A DNA stretch of 35,561 bases from an uncultured Bacilli bacterium (GCA_947626515.1 CANQSL010000010.1:1-35561); one strand, 5' to 3'. Counted from the first letter of the stretch, positions 22,204-31,105 are shown. The notes: generated by a model from the letters alone, not told the origin. Made by a program: numbers and translations.

Positions 22204-24612
22204 ATGAAAATTATTGCGATTGATGGTCCTAGTGGTGTAGGTAAAGGTGCTATAGCTAATTTGTTAGCAGAAAAGCTCAATTTTGAAAGACTTGATACAG
22301 GAGCTGTTTATAGATGCGTTACTTTACTTTGTATTGAAAATAATATAACTTTAAAAGAAGAAGATAAGATAATACATATAGCTAATAATTTAAATTTAGA
22401 AATAAAAGATAATGAGTTTTTTTTGAATAATAGAAATGTTTCTAAAAGAATAAGGGCTAAAGATGTAAGTGATATGGTGACTGAAGTTTCATCTATAGTA
22501 GAAGTAAGAAATATATTATCGTCAATTTTTAGAAATTTTGTAAAAGATAAAAATATAGTTGTTGATGGTAGAGATACAACAACTGCTTTATTTAAAGATG
22601 CCTATTTAAAATTTTATTTAGATGCTAATATGGATACAAGAGTTAAAAGAAGATATAATCAATCAATTGCTAATAATATAGATATTACATTTGATGAAGT
22701 AATTGACAATATTGGTAAGAGAGATTATAATGATACACATAAAAAAGTTGGTAAATTAATTAAATCAGATGATTCTATATATATAGATACATCGTATTTA
22801 AGTGAAGAACAAGTAATAAAAGAAATGTTAAAATTTATAGGAAGTGATAACGTGAATTTAAAAGATTTATACATAAAATATTTTGAAGATTTGGGACATA
22901 GACAAATACCGTCTGCACCAGTTGTGCCCGAAAATGATCCTTCTGTATTATTTAATACTGCTGGTATGCAACCTTTGATTCCTTATTTAATGGGAGAAGT
23001 TCATCCTTATGGAACAAGATTAGTAGATTATCAAAAATGTATTAGAACGAATGATTTAGATAATATAGGAGATACTTATCATCATACTTTTTTTGAAATG
23101 CTTGGTAATTGGAGTTTAGGAGATTATTTTAAAGAAGAGAGTATTACCTATAGTTTTAATTTTTTAACAAAAGTTTTAAATATTCCAGTTGAAAGATTAG
23201 CGGTAAGTGTATTTAAAGGAAATGAAAAGATAGAAAAAGATATAGAAACAAAAAAAATATGGCTTAGTTTAGGTATAAGTGAAAATAGAATACAAGAATT
23301 ATCTGATAATTTTTGGATAGCTGGAGATACTGGACCATGTGGACCCGATACTGAAATATTCTATTTTAGAAGTAATGATGAAATTCCAGAAAACTTTGAT
23401 TCAGAAGATGAAAGATGGGTTGAAATATGGAATAATGTATTTATGCAATATAATAAAGATAAAGATGGTAATTATAATGAACTTCCTAAAAAGAATGTCG
23501 ATACTGGAATGGGTGTTGAAAGAGTTGTTTCAATTTTAGAAGGAGTAGATGATAATTATTTATCTTCTATATGGAAAAGTACTATTTTTTTAATAGAAAA
23601 TATATCTAATAAAAAATATGTAGGCAATGAAGTAAGTATGAGAATTATTGCTGATCATATTAGAACTTCAGTATTTATTATTGCAGATCCGTCTGGAATT
23701 AAACCAAGCAATACAGATCAAGGATATATATTAAGAAGACTTATTAGACGTGCAATAAGACATGCAAAAAATTTAGATATAGATATATCTTCTAATTGGG
23801 AAGAGCAAATTGCTTTAAATATTATTGAAGAATATAAAAAATATTATAATGAATTAGAAGAAAATAAAGATATTGTTATAGAAGTTTTAAAAAATGAAAA
23901 AATAAAATTCAATAGAACTTTGGAAAAGGGTTTAAAAGAATTTGTCAATATAGTTAATAGATTAGAAAGCAATAAATTAGAAAAAGATGATGCATTTAGA
24001 TTATATGATACTTATGGATTTCCTATAGAATTAACAGTAGAATTATCTAAAGAGAGAAACATTGAAGTAGATGTAGAAGGATTTAAAGAAAAATTTAAGG
24101 CACATCAAGAATTATCTAGGGCAAATTCTCAGGCTAAATTTAAAGGTGGTCTTGCTTCAACTGGAGAGATTGAAACTAAATATCATACTGCAACACATCT
24201 TTTAAATGCAGCTTTAAAGAAAGTCATTAATAAAGATGTTCATCAAAAGGGAAGCAATATTACAAGTGAAAGAATGCGTTTTGATTTTTCGTGCGATCAT
24301 AAATTAACGGATGAAGAAAAAAAACAAACAGAAGAATTAGTAAATAAGTGGATAGATGAAGATTTAGTTGTAACAAAGGAAGAGATGGCTAAAGAAGAAG
24401 CTTTAAAAAGTGGTGCAGAATGTATGTTTATAGAAAAATATCCTGATATTGTTACCGTATATAGTATAGGAGATGTTTCAAAAGAACTTTGTGGAGGACC
24501 ACATGTTAAGAGTACAAAATGTTTAGGTCATTTTAAAATTATTAAAGAAGAAGCATCATCAAGTGGAGTAAGAAGAATAAAAGCTATTTTAGAATTTGAC
24601 AAAACAGCTTAA
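22204..24612 (+). CDS. cmk-alaS: Cytidylate kinase fused in frame to short-form alanyl-tRNA synthetase
   Basis: Residues 1-216 are a whole cytidylate kinase: P-loop DGPSGVGKG, RLDTGAVYR and VVDGRDTTTALF, ending near KEMLKFIGS. From residue 217 a complete alanyl-tRNA synthetase start follows (LKDLYIKYFEDLGHRQIPSA), with TGDTYHHTFFEMLGNWSLGDY-type motif 2, GPCGPDTEIFY and GYILRRLIRRAIRHA. The editing site has HTATH and CGGPH. The beta-barrel between catalytic and editing parts and the C-Ala domain are missing, so this is a short AlaRS of about 586 residues. A TTTGGAGGAAAT site precedes the ATG. A GTG at 22852 with AGGAAG before it could start AlaRS separately. Both activities are essential, so at least one product must be functional. 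Confidence 0.88.
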   Translation: MKIIAIDGPSGVGKGAIANLLAEKLNFERLDTGAVYRCVTLLCIENNITLKEEDKIIHIANNLNLEIKDNEFFLNNRNVSKRIRAKDVSDMVTEVSSIVEVRNILSSIFRNFVKDKNIVVDGRDTTTALFKDAYLKFYLDANMDTRVKRRYNQSIANNIDITFDEVIDNIGKRDYNDTHKKVGKLIKSDDSIYIDTSYLSEEQVIKEMLKFIGSDNVNLKDLYIKYFEDLGHRQIPSAPVVPENDPSVLFNTAGMQPLIPYLMGEVHPYGTRLVDYQKCIRTNDLDNIGDTYHHTFFEMLGNWSLGDYFKEESITYSFNFLTKVLNIPVERLAVSVFKGNEKIEKDIETKKIWLSLGISENRIQELSDNFWIAGDTGPCGPDTEIFYFRSNDEIPENFDSEDERWVEIWNNVFMQYNKDKDGNYNELPKKNVDTGMGVERVVSILEGVDDNYLSSIWKSTIFLIENISNKKYVGNEVSMRIIADHIRTSVFIIADPSGIKPSNTDQGYILRRLIRRAIRHAKNLDIDISSNWEEQIALNIIEEYKKYYNELEENKDIVIEVLKNEKIKFNRTLEKGLKEFVNIVNRLESNKLEKDDAFRLYDTYGFPIELTVELSKERNIEVDVEGFKEKFKAHQELSRANSQAKFKGGLASTGEIETKYHTATHLLNAALKKVINKDVHQKGSNITSERMRFDFSCDHKLTDEEKKQTEELVNKWIDEDLVVTKEEMAKEEALKSGAECMFIEKYPDIVTVYSIGDVSKELCGGPHVKSTKCLGHFKIIKEEASSSGVRRIKAILEFDKTA
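22839..22854 (+). promoter_or_regulatory. Internal ribosome binding site and GTG at the Cmk-AlaRS junction
   Basis: AGGAAG is followed 7 bases later by an in-frame GTG (Val217), exactly where a separate AlaRS would begin. It may be the relic, or the still-active start, of an alaS gene once separate from cmk. Confidence 0.45.
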
Positions 24613-24625
24613 AATATGCTATACT
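24596..24625 (+). promoter_or_regulatory. Strong promoter overlapping the end of cmk-alaS
   Basis: TTGACA (24596-24601), 18 bases, then TATACT (24620-24625) with TGc as an extended -10. The -35 lies in the last codons of the synthetase. The predicted start near 24632 gives a leader of about 90 bases for the next gene, containing a terminator. Confidence 0.75.
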
Positions 24626-24667
24626 ATCACCCGTTATAGAAAAAAAGGGGTTTATAAAAAGTGATTT

Positions 24668-24696
24668 AATACTCATTTCTATATGAGTATTTTTTT
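24668..24696 (+). terminator. Terminator or attenuator before the 24720 gene
   Basis: A perfect 9-bp stem, AATACTCAT with ATGAGTATT, with a 6-base loop and T7. It ends 23 bases before the next ATG, downstream of a strong promoter, so it either ends the cmk-alaS message or attenuates the next gene. Confidence 0.85.
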
Positions 24697-24719
24697 ATTA
24701 AAGAATATTAGGGGGATTT

Positions 24720-25403
24720 ATGTTAGAAGAATTTAAAGATTGTTTGCTTAAATTAAATTTAGATAAAGATAAAATTAATATTTTACTTGCAGATTTAAGT
24801 AATGTTTTAAAGGATAAAGTATTTAATTTAAATGAGTTATCAACTTATTTATTAAGGGCATCTTTGGGAATTAATAAAATTTCTACATATACTGAGTTAT
24901 CAAAAGAACTAAATATAAAAGAAGAATATCTTAAATCAATTGTAAAAAGTTCTTTATATAAACTAATTAGAGTTTTGTCAAAAAAAGAAAAAAAATATAT
25001 AACGATTTTTGATATTGATGAATCTAAAATAGATTTAAAAAATAAATCTATTGAAATATTAGTTATTTCTGATGAATTGTATTATAAATTAGTAGGTGAT
25101 GGATTTGTTACTGTAAATGATATTGTAAGTTGTAATAAATCTTATTTTAAAAGATATGGTAGTGAATATAAAGAATTATTTTCTCATGTTTATAGCTATA
25201 ATCTTAAATTTATAGATGATATAGATATAAATAAATCTTTTATTTTAAATATGGATATAGATACTTTAGGATTAAGTGATTATGTAATAGCAAAGTTAAA
25301 AAATAATGGTATTTGTACAGTTAGAGATCTTATTTTAGATAAAGAAAATAGAGAAAATGAAGAAGTTAAATATTGTTTAAATAAACTAAATTTAAAATTA
25401 TAG
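24720..25403 (+). CDS. Protein with two RNA-polymerase alpha-CTD-like helix-hairpin-helix segments
   Basis: I do not recognise a named family for this 227-residue protein. The segments SIEILVISDELYYKLVGDGFVTVNDIV (about 116-142) and DIDTLGLSDYVIAKLKNNGICTVRDLI (about 180-206) both follow the I..L.LS...Y..L...GI.TV.DL pattern of the RNA polymerase alpha C-terminal domain. The region before them (LLRASLGINKISTYTELSKELNIKEEYLKS) is helical and could be another nucleic-acid-binding unit. It has no membrane segment. A strong promoter, a leader with terminator and a GGGGG ribosome binding site precede it. A role in transcription or in nucleic-acid binding is plausible. It is followed by a membrane protein gene 8 bases later. 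Confidence 0.6.
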   Translation: MLEEFKDCLLKLNLDKDKINILLADLSNVLKDKVFNLNELSTYLLRASLGINKISTYTELSKELNIKEEYLKSIVKSSLYKLIRVLSKKEKKYITIFDIDESKIDLKNKSIEILVISDELYYKLVGDGFVTVNDIVSCNKSYFKRYGSEYKELFSHVYSYNLKFIDDIDINKSFILNMDIDTLGLSDYVIAKLKNNGICTVRDLILDKENRENEEVKYCLNKLNLKL

Positions 25404-25411
25404 GGGGAAAT

Positions 25412-26017
25412 ATGGAAAATAATATTCATAATGATTATATAGATGAATTAATAGAAGAAAGTCGTTTAGATTTATGGGATGATATAACATATGAAATGTT
25501 AAAAAAAGTTTTTAATAATATTGTTGCTGGATCTTTAATCTTGAGTCTAATTACATCTTCATATATATTTGGATTAAAAAATAATTTAGATGCTCAAAAG
25601 CTAGATAAATTAAATACTATAAGTACACTTTTAAATGAAATAGAAGATTTAAAAGAAAAAAAATTAAATTTAGAAATTTTAGAAACATATGATTTAAAAT
25701 CTTTATCTGTTATAAAATTGAATAATATCGAAAAAGAACATTATTGTATTGTTGAGAGAATTGATTCTAATTTATATAGAGAAATAAATAATTGTTTTTA
25801 TGTAACTTTAGATATGAGAGTTAAGAAAGAACATCCAGAATATATATATATTAATTATCATGATATGGAACCAATATATTACTATTTTAATGATGATGAA
25901 ATAAATTATTTACAAAATAAAAATGGTAAAATAACTAATCAGGAGTTAAATATTTTAGTAGATAGAATAAATAATTTATATAAAAATGGATATCAAGAAT
26001 TAGAAATGACTTTATAA
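25412..26017 (+). CDS. Single-pass membrane protein with coiled coil, unknown function
   Basis: This 201-residue protein has an acidic N-terminus (about 1-30), one transmembrane helix (IVAGSLILSLITSSYIFGL, about 37-55), a coiled-coil segment (LDKLNTISTLLNEIEDLKEKKLNLEIL) and an extracellular mixed alpha/beta region rich in Tyr and Asn. I recognise no family. It is in one operon with the alpha-CTD-like protein, 8 bases apart with a GGGGG ribosome binding site, which suggests the pair may link a membrane event to a cytoplasmic nucleic-acid-binding protein. That link is only inference. The stop codon lies inside the following terminator hairpin. Confidence 0.65.
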   Translation: MENNIHNDYIDELIEESRLDLWDDITYEMLKKVFNNIVAGSLILSLITSSYIFGLKNNLDAQKLDKLNTISTLLNEIEDLKEKKLNLEILETYDLKSLSVIKLNNIEKEHYCIVERIDSNLYREINNCFYVTLDMRVKKEHPEYIYINYHDMEPIYYYFNDDEINYLQNKNGKITNQELNILVDRINNLYKNGYQELEMTL

Positions 26018-26036
26018 TCATTTCTTTTTGTTTTTT
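26002..26036 (+). terminator. Rho-independent terminator overlapping the 25412 gene end
   Basis: AGAAATGA and TCATTTCT form a perfect 8-bp stem around the bases holding the stop codon, followed by a T-rich tract of about 11 bases. Confidence 0.8.
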
Positions 26037-26044
26037 ATAATTTA

Positions 26045-26053
26045 TGATACAAT
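26045..26053 (+). promoter_or_regulatory. Extended -10 promoter of the rlmN-prpC-prkC-rsgA-rpe operon
   Basis: TGaTACAAT is an extended -10 with no convincing -35. It overlaps the track's ATG at 26044, which supports moving the rlmN start to 26071. Confidence 0.5.
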
Positions 26054-26070
26054 TTAGTTGGTGTTATTTT

Positions 26071-27090
26071 ATGAATAATATTTATAATTATAAAATGAGT
26101 GATTTAGAAAATTATCTTTTAAATATTGGAGAAAAAAAATATAAAGCTAAACAAATATATGATTGGTTATATATGAAAAAAGTTAAATCTTTTGATTCTA
26201 TGACTAATTTAAAAAAAGATTTAATAGCAAAATTAAAAGAAGATTTTAATTTTGATTATATTAGTATAAAGAAAAAACAAAAGAGTTCATTAACTAATAA
26301 ATATTTATTTTCACTTAAAGATGGCAATTTAATAGAAGCAGTATTAATGAGACATGACTATGGAATAAGTGTATGTGTTTCTAGTCAAGTTGGATGTAAT
26401 ATGGGATGTAAATTTTGTGAAAGTGGTAGATTAAAAAAAGTAAGAGATTTAGAAAGCTACGAAATTGTTGAACAAATATTGTTGATTGAAGAAGATATAA
26501 AGAAAAGAGTATCTTCAGTAGTTATTATGGGAATAGGTGAGCCTTTCGATAATTATGACAATATAATGAATTTTATTAGAATAATTAATGATCCTTTTGG
26601 AATTAATATTGGAGCACGTCATATAACAGTTTCAACTTGTGGTTTAATACCTAAAATTGATAAATTTAGTGAAGAAAATTTGCAGGTAAATCTCGCTATA
26701 AGTTTACATGCACCAAATAATAATATTAGAAATAATATTATGAATGTAAATAAAGCGTATAGTGTTGATGAATTAATTGAATGTTTAAAGCGATATATTG
26801 CAAAAACTAATAGACGAGTGACTATAGAATATGTTATGCTTAATAGTGTAAATGATAGTTATGATAATGCTATAGAACTTGCTAGATTAATAAAAGGTAT
26901 GAATGTATACGTAAACTTGATACCATATAATGAAACAAGTCATATAGAGTTTAAAAAGAGCAGTAAAGATACAATTATGAAATTTTATGATATTTTAAAA
27001 AAGAATGGAATTAACGTAACTATTAGGAAAGAATTTGGCGGTTCTATAGATGCAGCATGTGGACAACTAAGAGCTAAAGAGGTGGAATAA
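26071..27090 (+). CDS. rlmN: RlmN, 23S rRNA (adenine-2503-C2)-methyltransferase
   Basis: This radical SAM enzyme methylates A2503 of 23S rRNA (and A37 of some tRNAs) at carbon 2. Visible are SQVGCNMGCKFCES with the three cluster cysteines, VIMGIGEPFDNYDN, GARHITVSTCGLIPKI, NLAISLHAPNN, VNLIPYNE and the C-terminal GGSIDAACGQLRAKE holding the Cys that carries the methyl intermediate. The match to Bacillus RlmN runs along the whole protein, although the usual ...TLGG..RNL segment after the third Cys reads SGRLKKVRDL. I start it at 26071, where GGTG precedes the ATG, giving 339 residues. The stop overlaps the prpC start (TAATG). Confidence 0.9.
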   Translation: MNNIYNYKMSDLENYLLNIGEKKYKAKQIYDWLYMKKVKSFDSMTNLKKDLIAKLKEDFNFDYISIKKKQKSSLTNKYLFSLKDGNLIEAVLMRHDYGISVCVSSQVGCNMGCKFCESGRLKKVRDLESYEIVEQILLIEEDIKKRVSSVVIMGIGEPFDNYDNIMNFIRIINDPFGINIGARHITVSTCGLIPKIDKFSEENLQVNLAISLHAPNNNIRNNIMNVNKAYSVDELIECLKRYIAKTNRRVTIEYVMLNSVNDSYDNAIELARLIKGMNVYVNLIPYNETSHIEFKKSSKDTIMKFYDILKKNGINVTIRKEFGGSIDAACGQLRAKEVE

Positions 27091-27824
27091 TGAAATCATT
27101 TTATATTACTGATTCAGGTAGAGTAAGAAGTCATAATGAAGATTCTGTAACTATTGTAAAAAATCAAACAGGAGAACATTTGATGATAGTTGCTGATGGA
27201 ATGGGCGGACATCGTGCTGGTGAAGTGGCATCAAGTATGGTTGTAACTCATTTGGGGACAAGATTTTCTAATCTATCAACTATTGGTACTAAATTTGATG
27301 CTGTAAATTGGTTAAATGAAAATATAAATACAATTAATACTAATATTATAAAATATACGGAAGAAAATCCTGAAGCGACTGGAATGGGAACAACAGTTGT
27401 TTTGGCGTTGTTAACAAATGAATTTTTGATTTTTGGAAATATTGGAGATTCTACTGGGTATGTTTTTAAAAATCAAAAATTGCATCAGATAACTAAACCT
27501 CATACATTAGTAAATTTACTTGTTGAGGCAGGAGAATTGTCAGAAGAAGAAGCTAAAAATCATCCAAAGAAAAATGTTTTAATGAAAGCTTTGGGAACAG
27601 AATCAAAACAAGTATTAGATATATTTGACGTTGATCCGGATGTAGATGCAATTATGTTATGCAGTGATGGATTAACTAATATGTTAACAAAAGAACAAGT
27701 AGAAAAAGTTTTATTAGAAAATATTGATATTGAAGAAAAGTTAATTAAAATTATAAAGAAATGTAATGCCAGAGGTGGAACAGATAATGTTTCAATAGCA
27801 TACCTTCTTAAGGATGGTGAATAA
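27090..27824 (+). CDS. prpC: PP2C-type Ser/Thr protein phosphatase (PrpC/Stp)
   Basis: This 244-residue metal-dependent phosphatase removes phosphate from Ser/Thr residues placed by the PASTA kinase encoded next. PP2C motifs are all present: SGRVRSHNEDS at the N-terminus, VADGMGGHRAGEVAS with metal-binding Asp, TGMGTTVV, GNIGDSTGYVF, LCSDGLTNML and GGTDNVSIA. The length equals that of Bacillus PrpC. The start overlaps the rlmN stop by one base and the kinase gene follows after 2 bases, so the opposing phosphatase and kinase are translated together. Confidence 0.95.
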   Translation: MKSFYITDSGRVRSHNEDSVTIVKNQTGEHLMIVADGMGGHRAGEVASSMVVTHLGTRFSNLSTIGTKFDAVNWLNENINTINTNIIKYTEENPEATGMGTTVVLALLTNEFLIFGNIGDSTGYVFKNQKLHQITKPHTLVNLLVEAGELSEEEAKNHPKKNVLMKALGTESKQVLDIFDVDPDVDAIMLCSDGLTNMLTKEQVEKVLLENIDIEEKLIKIIKKCNARGGTDNVSIAYLLKDGE

Positions 27825-27826
27825 AT

Positions 27827-29590
27827 ATGATTATGAAGGGGCAAAAAATTAATGATCGATATCAGATTATTAAAACTATTGGTGAAGGTGGAATGGCTAA
27901 TGTTTATTTAGCTTATGATACTATTTTAGATAGAAATGTTGCCGTTAAAGTACTTAGAGGAGATTTAGCTACTGATGAAAAATTTGTAAGGCGTTTTCAA
28001 AGAGAAGCTTTATCTGCTAGTAGTTTAAATCATCCTAATATAGTTGAAGTATATGATGTAGGAGAAGATAATGGGCTTTACTATATTGTAATGGAATATA
28101 TTGAAGGAAAACATTTAAAACAACTTCTAAAAAAACGTGGAGCTTTAACTGTTAGAGAAGTAGTAGATATTATGTTGCAACTTACAGATGGTATTTCTGC
28201 TGCTCATGATTCTTATATTATTCACAGGGATATAAAACCTCAAAATATAATGATTTTGGAAAATGGTTTAATAAAGATAACTGATTTTGGTATTGCAATG
28301 GCTTTGAATGCAACACAACTCACTCAGACTAATTCAGTTATGGGTAGTGTTCATTATTTACCGCCAGAACAAGCCAGTGGAAAACAAGCTACTATACAAA
28401 GCGACGTATATTCAATGGGCGTATTAATGTATGAACTTTTAGTTGGACAAGTTCCATTTAAAGGTGATAATGCTGTAGAGATAGCTTTAAAACATATAAA
28501 AGATGAAATTCCTTCTGTTAGAAGTATTAATTCAAACATACCACAATCTGTAGCTAATATAGTTAAAAAGAGTACTGCAAAAAATCTAAAGAATAGATAT
28601 GCAGATGCCAGAGAAATGAATGAAGATTTAAAAACTTGCTTAGAAGAAGCTAGATTAGATGAAGATGAATATGTGTTCAGTTATCCAGAAAATGATACTG
28701 AAGATAAAAAAACTAAAAAACTAGTTAGTGAACTTGAAAATAGTATTGATAATGAAACTATTGAAGAAAAAAGAGATAAAACAGAAAAAATAGAAAAACA
28801 GGAAGTAATAAGTAAGCAAATAACAGAGGAAGATATGAAAAAACACGAAAATAAAATTTTATTAGTTTTAGCCATAGTATTTACAACTCTAGTTGTAACT
28901 ATAACTGCAATTGTATTTTTAATTCCAAAATTGACAGAAACACCAGATGTTTCTATACCTGATGTAAGTGATTTGACTGTTATAGAAGCAGAGAAAAAAC
29001 TAGAAGATTTAGGATTAAGTGTTGTATCTGAAACAAAAGAAGTAACTAGCGATACTATTGAGGAAGGAAAAGTTGTTAAAACTAGTCCTCAATCAGGAAG
29101 AACTGTTAAAAAAGGTTCAAATATAACTTTATATGTTTCTATGGGTGAAGGTGGATATGTATTAGAAGACTTGAAAGGTAAAAATTATATTGAACAAAAA
29201 GCAATACTAGAAAGAGTTTACAACTTATATGTAGAAATAGTGGAAGATGAAATAGAAGATATTACTAAAGTCGAAAAGGATACTATTCTTTCAACAGAGC
29301 CTGAAGTTGGTACTTTATTAAAAGAGGGAGACACAGTAAAATTACATATTCCAGATACTAGTATTTTATATCCGGATTTTACAAGTGGTAATTATAGTCT
29401 AAAAGATATAGAAGATTTTGCTACAAAATATGGTATCAATTTTGAGCCTGAATATGTAGAAACAAGTGATTATGCTCCAGGAACTATATATGATCAAAGT
29501 AAAGAACCTGGTTCACCAGTAATAAGTGGTACATCTCTACAAATATATATTGCTAGTGAACCAATTGAAGAGCAAACAGAAGCTGAGTAA
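27827..29590 (+). CDS. prkC: PASTA-domain Ser/Thr protein kinase (PrkC/Stk)
   Basis: This 587-residue membrane kinase is predicted to sense peptidoglycan fragments or lipid II through extracellular PASTA domains and to phosphorylate cytoplasmic targets. The kinase domain (about 10-270) shows the glycine loop GEGGMANVYLAYD, AVKVLRGD, HRDIKPQNIM, DFGIA and SVHYLPPEQASG. A charged linker follows, then one transmembrane helix (ILLVLAIVFTTLVVTITAIVFLIP, about 344-367) and three PASTA repeats (starting near SIPDVSDLTV, YVLEDLKGKN and LYPDFTSGNY). The ATG at 27827 is used; the ATG two codons later is equally possible. It is coupled to prpC and followed by rsgA as in Bacillus. Confidence 0.95.
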   Translation: MIMKGQKINDRYQIIKTIGEGGMANVYLAYDTILDRNVAVKVLRGDLATDEKFVRRFQREALSASSLNHPNIVEVYDVGEDNGLYYIVMEYIEGKHLKQLLKKRGALTVREVVDIMLQLTDGISAAHDSYIIHRDIKPQNIMILENGLIKITDFGIAMALNATQLTQTNSVMGSVHYLPPEQASGKQATIQSDVYSMGVLMYELLVGQVPFKGDNAVEIALKHIKDEIPSVRSINSNIPQSVANIVKKSTAKNLKNRYADAREMNEDLKTCLEEARLDEDEYVFSYPENDTEDKKTKKLVSELENSIDNETIEEKRDKTEKIEKQEVISKQITEEDMKKHENKILLVLAIVFTTLVVTITAIVFLIPKLTETPDVSIPDVSDLTVIEAEKKLEDLGLSVVSETKEVTSDTIEEGKVVKTSPQSGRTVKKGSNITLYVSMGEGGYVLEDLKGKNYIEQKAILERVYNLYVEIVEDEIEDITKVEKDTILSTEPEVGTLLKEGDTVKLHIPDTSILYPDFTSGNYSLKDIEDFATKYGINFEPEYVETSDYAPGTIYDQSKEPGSPVISGTSLQIYIASEPIEEQTEAE

Positions 29591-29594
29591 ATTT

Positions 29595-30422
29595 ATGCAA
29601 GGTAGAATAATAAAAATAATTAGCAATTTATATACTGTAAAATCAAATAATAATATTTATAATTGCCATGCTAGGGGTAAGTTTAGAAATGACTCGCTTA
29701 CTCCTTTAGTTGGTGATTTAGTAAATTTTGATGAGAAAAATAATTATATATTAGAAATACTTCCAAGGAAAAACTCGTTAGATAGACCAATGATATCTAA
29801 TGTTGATAGTGCACTTATTATTACAAGTGTAAAAAAACCAGACTTATCATTAAATTTATTAGATAAAGAAATAGTTTTATGTTTACAAAATAATATAGAA
29901 CCGATAATAATATTTACTAAATTAGATTTATTAAAAAAGAATGAAATAAAAGATATAAAATCTATTATTAAATATTATAAAAAAATAGGTATTAAAGTAT
30001 CTACAAATAAAAATATGTTGGCAATAAATAAGTTAATAAAAAATAAAACTTTAGTTTTAACTGGACAAACTGGAGCTGGAAAGAGCAGTTTGTTAAATAA
30101 ATTGGATAAAAATTTAAACTTGGAAACTAATGAAATTAGCGAAGCTTTAGGAAGAGGGAAACATACTACTAGACATGTGGAGTTATTTAATTATAAAAGT
30201 TCTTTAATAGCTGATACTCCTGGTTTTTCCTCTTTAGAAATTAAAGGATTAGAGAAAGAAAAACTTAAAGATTTATTTTTAGAATTTAATGGAGTAACTT
30301 GTAAGTATAAAGATTGCAGTCATACTAATGAATCAGAGTGTATAGTAAAAAAGCTTGTAGAAGATGGAAAGATCTTGAAAAGTAGATATGAAAATTATAT
30401 AAGAATAATGAGGGAATTATGA
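29595..30422 (+). CDS. rsgA: RsgA, small ribosomal subunit biogenesis GTPase
   Basis: RsgA is a circularly permuted GTPase that checks late assembly of the 30S subunit. An OB-fold comes first (GRIIKIISNLYTV...LVGDLVNF). The GTPase motifs follow in permuted order, G4 (FTKLDLLKK), G1 (LTGQTGAGKSSLLNKL), then G3 (DTPGFSSLE), and finally a zinc-binding tail (CKYKDCSHTNESEC). I start it at the ATG at 29595, 4 bases after prkC, since the track's upstream GTG would add 23 residues inside prkC that fit no RsgA. The Shine-Dalgarno is weak, which suggests coupling to prkC translation. The stop overlaps rpe as ATGA. Confidence 0.93.
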   Translation: MQGRIIKIISNLYTVKSNNNIYNCHARGKFRNDSLTPLVGDLVNFDEKNNYILEILPRKNSLDRPMISNVDSALIITSVKKPDLSLNLLDKEIVLCLQNNIEPIIIFTKLDLLKKNEIKDIKSIIKYYKKIGIKVSTNKNMLAINKLIKNKTLVLTGQTGAGKSSLLNKLDKNLNLETNEISEALGRGKHTTRHVELFNYKSSLIADTPGFSSLEIKGLEKEKLKDLFLEFNGVTCKYKDCSHTNESECIVKKLVEDGKILKSRYENYIRIMREL

Positions 30423-31063
30423 AATTATCTGTATCGTATTTTAAAAGTGATTACAGCTTGCCTATAACTTTAGAGAAAATTGGAAAAACAGATGCTGAAT
30501 ATATTCATTGTGACATATCTGATGGTATATTTATAGATAGAGTTACAGATGAATATAGTTATGTAAGTGAGTTTTTAAAAAATACTAATAAAGCTTTAGA
30601 TATACATTTTATGGTAGATAATCCTATAAAGTATATAATTGACTATAGCAAATTGAAACCAGAAATTATATCGATACATTATGAAATAAAGCATTCAATA
30701 GATGATTTATTGGATTTAATACATTCTTATAATATTAAAGCTGGAATAGTGATAAATCCAGAAACTCCTGTAAAAGATATTCATAGATATTTAGATAAAG
30801 TTGACAATGTTTTAATTATGAGTGTAAAGCCTGGATTAGGTGGGCAAAAATTTATGATGAGCGTACTTGAGAAAATTGATGAATTATATAAATTTAGAAA
30901 AGATAATAATTTAAATTATACTATAAGTATAGATGGTGGAGTTAATGACGAAGTAATTAAGTATTTATCCAAAGTAGATATTATAATAAGTGGATCATTT
31001 ATTTGTTGTAGTAAAGATTATCAACAAAAAATAAATATATTGAGAAATAATTTTACGAAATAA
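30419..31063 (+). CDS. rpe: Ribulose-phosphate 3-epimerase
   Basis: This 214-residue TIM-barrel enzyme interconverts ribulose 5-phosphate and xylulose 5-phosphate. Family motifs are [10 protein letters not shown] with the metal His and Asp, [42 protein letters not shown] and ISIDGGVN. The N-terminal PSILSAD segment reads LSVSYFKSD, a modest divergence. The start overlaps the rsgA stop (ATGA). The gene order prpC-prkC-rsgA-rpe is the usual Firmicute one. A terminator follows after a few bases. Confidence 0.9.
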   Translation: MKLSVSYFKSDYSLPITLEKIGKTDAEYIHCDISDGIFIDRVTDEYSYVSEFLKNTNKALDIHFMVDNPIKYIIDYSKLKPEIISIHYEIKHSIDDLLDLIHSYNIKAGIVINPETPVKDIHRYLDKVDNVLIMSVKPGLGGQKFMMSVLEKIDELYKFRKDNNLNYTISIDGGVNDEVIKYLSKVDIIISGSFICCSKDYQQKINILRNNFTK

Positions 31064-31066
31064 TGT

Positions 31067-31097
31067 AAAATCAACAATTTATTTGTTGATTTTTTTT
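31067..31097 (+). terminator. Terminator after rpe
   Basis: An 11-bp stem, AAAATCAACAA with TTGTTGATTTT, with a 5-base loop and a T-tract continuing from the right arm. It separates the rlmN-rpe operon from the mraZ promoter. Confidence 0.85.
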
Positions 31098-31105
31098 AAT
31101 TTTTA

